DNA from: Candidatus Aminicenantota bacterium
GTDB lineage: Bacteria > Acidobacteriota > Aminicenantia > UBA2199
NCBI GenBank assembly: GCA_016934745.1
Contig: JAFGSF010000006.1
Span: forward strand, 1-64,000
DNA length: 64,000 bases
Direction: 5' to 3'
Below the pieces are notes generated by a model, which saw nothing but the letters and a program-made list of their open reading frames with translations, ran no database searches and was not told the origin of the DNA. The position numbers were made by a program, and so were the translations under genes. Below, piece after piece: positions 56,907 through 64,000 of this stretch (positions are counted from its first letter, which is position 1; each line of letters starts with the position of its first letter).

Positions 56907-57764
56907 TTATTTATTTTTATTGGCGATGACGATATCGCCGTTGAGCGTTTCCATGCTGATTTCGGGTCCGCCGCTGCCAATGCGCACTCCCTGGCGGCGG
57001 TTGCTGCGATATACGAAGCGGCCCTGATGGCGGGAGCTTTCCGTTGCGGTTTTGTTGGGAAGATAGGTGGACGGGAAGTCGGTGTAAATGTCCCCGTTGA
57101 GAGTCTTCAGCCGGAAGTCTGCGGCCAGCTTGGCGCTGAAGCGGACATCGAGGTCGCCGTTGACTGTGGTGAAAGCACAGGCCGCTGCCGGATCTTCGCG
57201 GAAGACGGCGTGAATGCGGCCGTTGACCGTCTTGCCATTGACCGGACCGGCGATATCCTGAAGTTCGATATGGCCGTTGACGTTGCGGACGGTGAAGTCG
57301 CCTTGGACGTTTTGGACCCGGATGTCGCCGTCATTTACGGTTTTCAGGATCAGGCTGGTCTTTTCCGGGACCTGCACGGTAAAATCATAGGTTACCGCGT
57401 AATCGCGCTCTGACCGGTGGCCCGAACCGTTGCGAGAGCGGAAGGGGCCATCGACGTAAATATCCAGCCGGTTGTCTTTTTCAGTCATGTTCAGCTTGAC
57501 TTCGCAATCGGCCTTGAGCAGGTCGTCGGGACGGTGGGCGCGCAGGGTTTTCCTGGCTTCCAGCCTGACCTCGTTCGTCTTGATGCCGCTGACGATGATG
57601 GAACCGAAAACATTGTCAATGGCGACGGTTTTTGTTTTTTCCGGAGCCGTGAATTTAAAGACTTTCACGATGGAATCTTTCTTTTCCACTTTGTAGGTTT
57701 CGTGGCCCGGTGCCAGGACCGGGAACAGGGAAGTCAGCAGCAGCAGCATTAATACTTTCTTCAT
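56907..57764 (-). CDS. DUF4097-family protein, secreted (paralogue)
   Basis: 285 residues with a signal peptide (about 1-20). The same repeat pattern as the neighbour: KTVNDGDIRVQNV, RNVNGHIELQDI, KTVNGRIHAVF, TTVNGDLDVRF, KTLNGDIYTDFP, METLNGDIVIANK. The two genes are a tandem duplication by layout. They lie behind a sigma factor gene pair on the same strand, so they may be targets or sensors of that system. Confidence 0.75.
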   Translation of the reverse strand: MKKVLMLLLLTSLFPVLAPGHETYKVEKKDSIVKVFKFTAPEKTKTVAIDNVFGSIIVSGIKTNEVRLEARKTLRAHRPDDLLKADCEVKLNMTEKDNRLDIYVDGPFRSRNGSGHRSERDYAVTYDFTVQVPEKTSLILKTVNDGDIRVQNVQGDFTVRNVNGHIELQDIAGPVNGKTVNGRIHAVFREDPAAACAFTTVNGDLDVRFSAKLAADFRLKTLNGDIYTDFPSTYLPNKTATESSRHQGRFVYRSNRRQGVRIGSGGPEISMETLNGDIVIANKNK

Positions 57765-57866
57765 GATTACCTCCTAGCCTCTTGGGCGTTCAAGTATGTA
57801 ATACCGGGATTTGCGGCCATGGTTACAGGTGACGGGGAAAATGTTTTTACTCTCATGCGGTCAGGG

Positions 57867-58682
57867 TCAAAGCACCTGGTTGATTCCCGATTGGGCCCTT
57901 TGCCGCACCTCGGGAATGACCTGGTCGTCGTCCAGCAATTTTTTCAATGCCGTTACGGCGCGCTTTTCCCGGAGTGACACCATCAGGTCGATCAGGGCGA
58001 TTTGCACCAGCGGCGATGTCTGCCGGGCAAGCGAAGCGGCCATGGCCGAGCGCACGTCCTCGCGGTCGGCGAACAGGTACAGGGCATCGATGGCGGAAAG
58101 GCGAACGTTAACGCTCGGGTCATTGTCCATCACGGCCAGCAGTGTTTTTATTAGCGCCGGGTCGGGATCCTGCAGTTTGGAAGTCATGGATAATCCCTGC
58201 AAGCGGGCCGATGCCGAAGACTGGTTGAGCAGCGAGAGCGAGACCTGCTGCTTCAAACTATCCACTTCCCGGTTCAGGGCGGTCAAGCTTTTCGTGCCAT
58301 TTTTTCCAGCATGGCCGATAAAAAAACCGGCGGCAAAACCCAGGCCGACGACCAGAACGGCGGCGGTGAAGCCCGGCAACGGTGCCGAAAATTGCCAGTT
58401 TGGCAAAAAACGGGTCAATTTCTGCCGCCATCCCGTTCGTTCCCGGGCTGCGAGTTTTTTTTGGTAGGATTCGAGCCGGCGGTAGAAATTACGGCGTAAT
58501 TCGGGGCCGGGATGTTCTTCTTTGAGAATGCCCAGGCGCGTCCAGGTTTCATTGAGCTCCTGAAACTCCTCGCGGCAGGACGGACAGGAAAACATGTGCT
58601 CCCTGAGCCGGGAAGCTTCTGCGTCGGTCAGACCGTTATTCAGCAAATCGGGAATTTTTTTTCTGCTTTCCTGGCAATTCAT
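57867..58682 (-). CDS. Anti-sigma factor with zinc-finger and HEAT repeats
   Basis: 271 residues from ATG 58682, overlapping the sigma gene stop (ATGA). N-terminal zf-HC2 with C3 and H29-x3-C33-x2-C36 (HMFSCPSC), a membrane segment at about 104-124, then HEAT-like helical repeats (about 165-270; LLAVMDNDPSVNVRLSAIDAL, ALIDLMVSLREKRAVTALKKL). The zinc domain would hold the ECF sigma factor; HEAT repeats in the periplasmic part are unusual and could bind a signal protein. Confidence 0.82.
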   Translation of the reverse strand: MNCQESRKKIPDLLNNGLTDAEASRLREHMFSCPSCREEFQELNETWTRLGILKEEHPGPELRRNFYRRLESYQKKLAARERTGWRQKLTRFLPNWQFSAPLPGFTAAVLVVGLGFAAGFFIGHAGKNGTKSLTALNREVDSLKQQVSLSLLNQSSASARLQGLSMTSKLQDPDPALIKTLLAVMDNDPSVNVRLSAIDALYLFADREDVRSAMAASLARQTSPLVQIALIDLMVSLREKRAVTALKKLLDDDQVIPEVRQRAQSGINQVL

Positions 58683-59227
58683 CGGGTTCCTCCTTGCAGC
58701 TCCAAGTAATGACGGCGCAGTTCCTTGAGTGAACGGTGCACCTGCACCTTGACGTTTTCGACGCTGCACTCGAGCAGGCCGGCGATTTCTCCGTATTTCA
58801 GGTTTTGAAAGCGGGAGAGGAGCAGTACTTCCCTTTTGCGCAAAGGCAGCCGTTCCATGGCCCGGGCCAGCAAATCGGCTTCCTGGCCGTTTTCGGTTTT
58901 TTGGGCCGGGCCAGGCTGCGGGCAGGGGGGCTCTTCGTACAGATCGTCGATGGCCATGTCCGGATGGCTACTGCGCAGCTGGTCGATATGCAGGTTGCGG
59001 GCGATCTGGTACATCCAGGTGCTGAACTTGCTTTCGCCACGGTAGCTGAGCCGGTACTTCAGGATGCGCAGAAAGAGTTCCTGGGTCAGGTCCTCGCTCA
59101 ATGGGCGGTTGGCGGTCAGGCGCAGGAAAAAATTGTATATGCGCACATGGTGCCTTTCAAACAGGATGGCCAGCATTTCCACCCGGCCGTTTTTGACCTG
59201 GACCATTACTTGTTCATCGTCGGGCAT
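58679..59227 (-). CDS. ECF-type RNA polymerase sigma factor
   Basis: 182 residues. Region 2 (LFERHHVRIYNFFLRLT, DLTQELFLRILKYRL, STWMYQIARNLHIDQLR) and region 4 (MERLPLRKREVLLLSRFQNLKYGEIAGLLECSVENVKVQVHRS) are complete. It directs transcription in response to an envelope signal relayed by the anti-sigma factor encoded next, with which it overlaps. Confidence 0.94.
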   Translation of the reverse strand: MPDDEQVMVQVKNGRVEMLAILFERHHVRIYNFFLRLTANRPLSEDLTQELFLRILKYRLSYRGESKFSTWMYQIARNLHIDQLRSSHPDMAIDDLYEEPPCPQPGPAQKTENGQEADLLARAMERLPLRKREVLLLSRFQNLKYGEIAGLLECSVENVKVQVHRSLKELRRHYLELQGGTR

Positions 59228-59352
59228 GTTGTCACCTTGGATTATGGATGATACTCATTATAAAAAGAATACTGTGTTTTGGCAAAAAGGTTACAAGCTT
59301 GTCCGGAAAATTTGCGGCTCCCGGGCGCTTGTGCGATAATTCATTCCCTTGA

Positions 59353-60297
59353 ATGCACATGGCCAAAAAAATGAAACTCCCTGAAGCGTTGCTGGAATTT
59401 ATTGCCGGCCAACCTGGAGCGCGATGGCAAAAAATCCGCTCTGAAGCATCGCCGCGTTGCTTTTTGCGAATCAGTCATGGAAAAAGCAATCTAGTGGCCA
59501 TGGTCTACCCACAGCCGTCCCGGGGCGAAGTGCAGCGCTTCCTGGCCATGCATCATATTTACTCTGATCACGGGTTGCCTGTTCCCGCTGTCCATGATGT
59601 TCTCGCCAACCAGGTAGTGCTGCAGGAAGATGTCGGTGACTTGCTGTTGCAGAGGGCATGGCGTGAGCGCGGCTGCCGTGAGCGTCAATGGCTGTTGTGC
59701 GAGTGCCGGGAAATTTTAGACAAACTGGCCCGGGTACCTTCGGTCCTGGCCAGCGCCAAGCTGGACCCGGCCAGGTTAAAATGGGAAATGGAATTTTTTC
59801 TGAAACACTTTACATTTCGCCTTCCGGTCCGCGGCTGTAGCGAAACGGGATTACGCGAATCGCTGAAGGCCCTGATCGGAAAAATTGGTCCTGAATGTGT
59901 TTTTGCCCACCGCGATTTCCATTCGCGCAACCTGTTGGTCAAGGGCCGTTCAATCGTTATGGTCGATTTTCAGGATTCGCTCCTTGCCCCCCGATTTTAC
60001 GACCATGTCTCATTGGCTTTCGATTCTTATCTGGACCTGAATGCTGCCCGCGAGGTTCTCTGGTTTGGCCGCGAACCTCGGCCAGGCGAGCGCCGTCAAA
60101 TGCGTTTAACCGCCTTGCAGCGCAATATCAAGGCCCTGGGCACGTTTGCTTTTCAAATTCATGAGAACCGGCACCCGGCCTATGCCCGTTATATCCCCCG
60201 CACCCTGCGCCACATTTGCAGCCATTTGCAGGAGCTGGCGGATCCAGATATCAGGATCCTGTCCAAGTATTTCCTTTCCGTGACGCTTACCGGGTGA
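59353..60297 (+). CDS. AmgK-like sugar kinase (aminoglycoside phosphotransferase fold)
   Basis: 314 residues from ATG 59353 (59359 possible). HRDFHSRNLLVKG (catalytic loop) and MVDFQDSLLAPRFYDHVSL match the COG3178/AmgK group, which phosphorylates N-acetylmuramate and N-acetylglucosamine at the anomeric carbon for peptidoglycan recycling. Identity as AmgK is by motif only. Its stop overlaps an inverted-repeat element that follows (60294-60530). Confidence 0.75.
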   Translation: MHMAKKMKLPEALLEFIAGQPGARWQKIRSEASPRCFLRISHGKSNLVAMVYPQPSRGEVQRFLAMHHIYSDHGLPVPAVHDVLANQVVLQEDVGDLLLQRAWRERGCRERQWLLCECREILDKLARVPSVLASAKLDPARLKWEMEFFLKHFTFRLPVRGCSETGLRESLKALIGKIGPECVFAHRDFHSRNLLVKGRSIVMVDFQDSLLAPRFYDHVSLAFDSYLDLNAAREVLWFGREPRPGERRQMRLTALQRNIKALGTFAFQIHENRHPAYARYIPRTLRHICSHLQELADPDIRILSKYFLSVTLTG

Positions 60298-60530
60298 CGC
60301 GCAACGAGGGAAGAATTGAATTCCAATTCCTAAATAATCAAAAAAAAGAGGAAATTAAATTAATTGCAAACGATCTGCTTGTGGTAGGGAACGCAGATCT
60401 GCGTTCCCTACAGGAAGAAATCTTCAATATCTTTGTTTAGGATATTGGAATTTGGGATTTGTGATTTCATTTTTATTTGCTTCTTCCCTCTTTTATTCTT
60501 ACTCGTCACTTATCACGCGTGACGCGTCAC
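60294..60530. repeat. MITE-like element with inverted ends
   Basis: Terminal GTGACGCG (60294-60301) and CGCGTCAC (60523-60530) are perfect inverse copies, and the 10-nt GAGGGAAGAA (60306-60315) matches TTCTTCCCTC (60481-60490) inverted. It contains a 28-nt palindrome and a TTGGAATTTGGGATTTG motif shared with 63505-63628. No transposase inside. Confidence 0.5.
60384..60411. repeat. 28-nt perfect palindrome
   Basis: GTAGGGAACGCAGA and its exact reverse complement TCTGCGTTCCCTAC meet at the centre. A hairpin of 14 bp, or a binding site for a dimeric protein. Confidence 0.6.
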
Positions 60531-60542
60531 GAGGCAAAGCCA

Positions 60543-60551
60543 TGGTATAAT
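60543..60551 (+). promoter_or_regulatory. Extended -10 promoter of dus, leaderless
   Basis: TGGTATAAT, six bases, then ATG 60558. No -35 that I trust. Same layout as at 41181. Confidence 0.5.
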
Positions 60552-60557
60552 CTTGAT

Positions 60558-61483
<926 letters not shown>

Positions 61484-61493
<10 letters not shown>

Positions 61494-62533
61494 AAAATAC
61501 TGCGAGAAAAACCGTGACTGTGGCTTTCAGCGGCGGCAAGGATTCAACAGCCGCGATACTGCTGCTCCGGGAACAGGGCTATCTAGTCAGGGCATTGACG
61601 ATGCGCCTCGGACTGGCCGGCGAAGATGAAAAATTGATCCGGGTCGAAAAATTGGCCCGGGCGATCGCTATCCCCTGGCAGGCCTGCGACCTGCGCGCGG
61701 CCTTTCGAGAAAAGGTGCTCGATTATTTTCTCCATGCCTACCGTTCGGGATTAACCCCCAATCCCTGTGTTGTGTGCAACCGCCAGATCAAGTTCGCTTT
61801 GCTGCTGGCCGAGGCGAAAAGGAAGTCGGCTGCAGGGTTTTTTGCCACCGGTCACTACGCCGACAAGTTTTGTGCAAACGGGCGTTGGTTCCTCCATGAA
61901 CCGCTCGATCGCCACAAGTCGCAGATCTATTTTTTGGCCATGATCGAACCTTCCGTATTGTCCGATGTGCTTTTTCCCATTGCCACCATGACCATCGGCC
62001 AGGTCAGGGAAAAAGTGGCCGGCCTGCCGCTGGCCAATCTTGAAGAGAGCCAGGACGTCTGCTTTCTGCAGGGCGAGCCCCTGGCTGTATTTCTCGGCCG
62101 CCATTTGCCGGACAGTTTCAAGGCGGGCGATATTCTGGACAAGGCCGGGCGCCCGATCGGCCGCCACCAGGGAGCGATTCATTTCACCGCCGGCCAGCGC
62201 CGCGGCACGCATCATGCTTCGGACCGCCGCTTGTACGTGGTCCTGCGTGATCTGGGCGCCAACACGATCATGCTCGGAGATGAAGGCGACTTGTTGGCTG
62301 AAACGGTGACCGTTCAAACTCCGGTCTTCTGGCGCAAGCTTCGCGTCGGCGAACAACTGTCGGTTAAAATACGCTACCAGCTGCAGGGCCATGCTGCCGA
62401 GATTGCCGAAATCTCTGAAAGCCGCATCCACGCGGTTTTTAAAAAACCGGTCCGGGCCGTGACTCCCGGCCAGTTCGGCGTTTTCTACGACGGCGATGTG
62501 ATTGTCGCCGGCGGGGAGATTGCCAAACCCTGA
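61484..62533 (+). CDS. mnmA: tRNA-specific 2-thiouridylase MnmA
   Basis: 349 residues. PP-loop SGGKDST near residue 16, where most MnmA have SGGVDSS; the two catalytic cysteines are in NPCVVCNRQIKF (about 95-105) and ESQDVCFLQG (about 192). GTHHASDRRLYVV and the C-terminal β domain follow. It puts sulfur on U34 of certain tRNAs. Lys in the PP-loop makes it resemble other PP-loop ATPases, but the two Cys support MnmA. Confidence 0.9.
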
Positions 62534-62679
62534 CAGGGAATTCAATCTCCATTTTCAGTGAATTCTAGGGTTATGTGATTTCATGGCGGCCGTGATTGAC
62601 ATTTTTTAAAAAAACTCTCATTATAGTCAGGAAAAGACTTTCCCAGGATCTTTGTGATATTTTTTTTGAGGAGGTTGAT

Positions 62680-63372
62680 ATGAATCTGATGGAAGCGATT
62701 TTGGGTGGCGGCGGTTCCCCGGTTTCTTCGATGGCCAAGCAGTTCGGTTTGGGCGAGGGTGAGGTGACCCAGGCCATCCAGCACATGCTGCCGGCCCTGA
62801 CCAATGGTGTCAAAAAAAACGTTTCGCAGCAGGGTGGATTGGAAAGTCTTTTGCAGGCGTTGGGCCAGGGCAATCATGACCGCTATCTCGATCATGCCGA
62901 TGCCTTGAGCAATCCCGCCGCCGTCAAGGATGGCAATGGCATCCTCGGCCACATCTTTGGCAGCAAGGACACGAGTCGGGCATTGGCCGAACGTACTTCC
63001 AAAACGACCGGGATCAGCTCGGGAATCCTGAAAAAGATGCTGCCCCTGATCGCCGCCATGGTCATGGGTTCCCTGAAAAAGCAAAGCAGCAATTCCGGTA
63101 TCCTCGACCAGTTGCTGGGAAGCTTGGGCGGAGGCCGATCATCCCGTTCTTCCTCAGGCGGTTTGGGCGGTCTGCTGGGCGGTCTGCTGGGCGGCAAATC
63201 ATCTCGGTCTTCCTCGGGTGGTTTGGGCGGCGTGCTGGGCGGTCTGCTTGGCGGCGGCCGGAAAAAGAAGGCTTCTAAATCGCCCCTGGACGCGCTGGGC
63301 GGCCTGCTTGATGCCGATGGTGAAGGTTCGGCCATCGATGACATTCTCGGCATGGCCAAGAAGATGTTCTAG
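62680..63372 (+). CDS. DUF937-like protein with Gly/Ser-rich repeats
   Basis: 230 residues from ATG 62680 behind GAGGAGG. Residues about 1-150 are a helical DUF937 domain (ITNGVKKN-type stretch: LPALTNGVKKNVSQQGGLESLL). Residues about 150-205 repeat RSSRSSSGGLGGLLGGLLGG twice, then KKASKSPLDALGGLLD. No catalytic motif. Function unknown. Confidence 0.75.
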   Translation: MNLMEAILGGGGSPVSSMAKQFGLGEGEVTQAIQHMLPALTNGVKKNVSQQGGLESLLQALGQGNHDRYLDHADALSNPAAVKDGNGILGHIFGSKDTSRALAERTSKTTGISSGILKKMLPLIAAMVMGSLKKQSSNSGILDQLLGSLGGGRSSRSSSGGLGGLLGGLLGGKSSRSSSGGLGGVLGGLLGGGRKKKASKSPLDALGGLLDADGEGSAIDDILGMAKKMF

Positions 63373-63504
63373 AATATCAAAGCCAAGTGTTAGTGCTAAT
63401 GTTAGCAGGAGACCAGAACAGAATCCAGTGACAGTGTCAGTGTTAGCAGGAAATGAAAGTAATTGGTGAACGGTTGACGGTCAGAACAAGGACTAATAAG
63501 ACTT

Positions 63505-63628
63505 AAATCCCAAATCTCAAGCACCAAATTCCAAACAAATTCCAAATTCCAATTACCCAAACAAAGACACTCTCAGGTTCTTCTCTTTGTTGTGGCATTT
63601 TGTGATTGGTGCTTGGGATTTGGGATTT
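63505..63628. repeat. Inverted repeat in a gene-free stretch
   Basis: The 22-nt AAATCCCAAATCTCAAGCAC.. (63505-63526) and TGGTGCTTGGGATTTGGGAT.. (63607-63628) are inverse copies with one mismatch; AAATTCC units are repeated between. The whole gap 63373-63733 holds no gene that I can see, only this element and a doubled GTTAGCAGGA (near 63400 and 63440). Confidence 0.5.
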
Positions 63629-63733
63629 ATCTTCCCTTACGCCTTACGCCCTGAATCTTGCGCCGAGACTTCTTGATTGTGGTATCTTTACAGGACCTGC
63701 CGATTGCGTTAGAATAATGTTTCGAGGTGAAAA

Positions 63734-63967
63734 ATGCCAGTCTATGACTATAAATGCCGGAAATGCGGTGCTGTTTTTGAGAAATTCCTGCGCTCGCTCT
63801 CGGCCGCTGACTCGGTGAAGTGTGAGAAATGCGGCAGTGTCGAAGTGCAAAAAATGATCACTTGCTGCTCCATTTCAGGCGGGGGCAAGAGCGAGGGCTC
63901 CGATTCTTCCAGTTCATCCTCATCCTGCGGCAGCTGCTCGAGCCACTCCTGCAGCACCTGCCACTAA
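63734..63967 (+). CDS. FmdB-family zinc ribbon protein
   Basis: 77 residues behind GAGGTG. MPVYDYKCRKCGAVFEKF with a second pair VKCEKCGS gives the two-CxxC zinc ribbon of FmdB-type regulators. The C-terminus is Ser- and Cys-rich (SSSSSSSCGSCSSHSCSTC), as in many members. Role in regulation not defined. Confidence 0.85.
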   Translation: MPVYDYKCRKCGAVFEKFLRSLSAADSVKCEKCGSVEVQKMITCCSISGGGKSEGSDSSSSSSSCGSCSSHSCSTCH

Positions 63968-64000
63968 GTCCTAACAAGTACTCGGTTTACGGTAGACGGC

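Noticed and set aside
60216..60440. 74-codon plus-strand frame running into the repeat element
   Set aside because: Overlaps the end of the kinase gene in another frame and then reads through the palindrome; no family or ribosome site.
62680..63372. Gly/Ser repeats near 63130-63260 as a possible CRISPR or satellite
   Set aside because: The repeats are in frame inside a DUF937 gene with a strong ribosome site; no spacer structure.

Overview
The window looks like a chromosomal segment of a Gram-negative, probably uncultured bacterium. It carries LPS-core heptose genes, a BamD-like outer-membrane assembly lipoprotein, a complete rod-shape operon (mreBCD, mrdA, rodA) and large secreted peptidases (S46, M14). 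Together with the many small radical SAM/PqqD genes this reminds me of Acidobacteriota/Aminicenantes-type genomes; that is an inference from gene content, since no rRNA or phylogenetic marker comparison was possible.

Layout. 1-1709: LPS heptose genes (adenylyltransferase tail, heptosyltransferase) and a membrane methyltransferase. 1774-15671: a long co-directional run with overlapping genes: FecR-like protein, mreB, mreC, mreD, mrdA, rodA, a radical SAM/DUF2344 protein, an RNA methyltransferase, queH, a PASTA protein, rpe, bamD and uvrC. UvrC ends early, exactly where a more GC-rich, oppositely oriented four-gene block begins (15663-20663: LolA-like protein, ABC ATPase, FtsX-type permease, AttH/CrtC-polyprenyl synthase fusion). 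20790-31216: M14 and S46 peptidases, tRNA-Leu(CAA), a lipid kinase, a lipoprotein, an M50-like protein without its catalytic residues, an ABC exporter and a DUF559 nuclease between palindromic repeats.

31343-49338 is the most interesting part: about 18 kb of what looks like ribosomal-peptide (RiPP) modification machinery. It has seven radical SAM proteins (two in fusions), three PqqD-type peptide-binding domains (one fused to a sulfotransferase), three HPr-kinase-like ATPase domains (one fused to a radical SAM), two S24/S26-type peptidases, a methyltransferase, a glycosyltransferase, a YkgJ-like Cys-cluster protein and three small Cys-containing peptides. The minus-strand operon 36650-31343 has the composition of the SynChlorMet (Scm) cassette, for which I recall no precursor having been assigned. 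Here a 92-residue peptide with a repeated C-x-x-G unit every 10-11 residues lies inside the operon, and a second peptide of the same design (37411) precedes an ScmC-like gene. The likely scheme is: PqqD domains bind the leader, radical SAM enzymes crosslink or otherwise modify the Cys-containing core, kinase/sulfotransferase/methyltransferase domains decorate it, S26-type peptidases cleave it, and possibly the nearby ABC exporter (28827) secretes it.

49450-63967: YqaJ-like nuclease, MacA/MacB-type export operon, small DNA-repair-related proteins, two DUF4097 genes, a sigma/anti-sigma pair, an AmgK-like kinase, tRNA modification genes (dus, mnmA), a DUF937 protein and an FmdB-type zinc ribbon, with two intergenic repeat regions. 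Several genes across the window start six bases after a good -10 box, which suggests leaderless transcripts.
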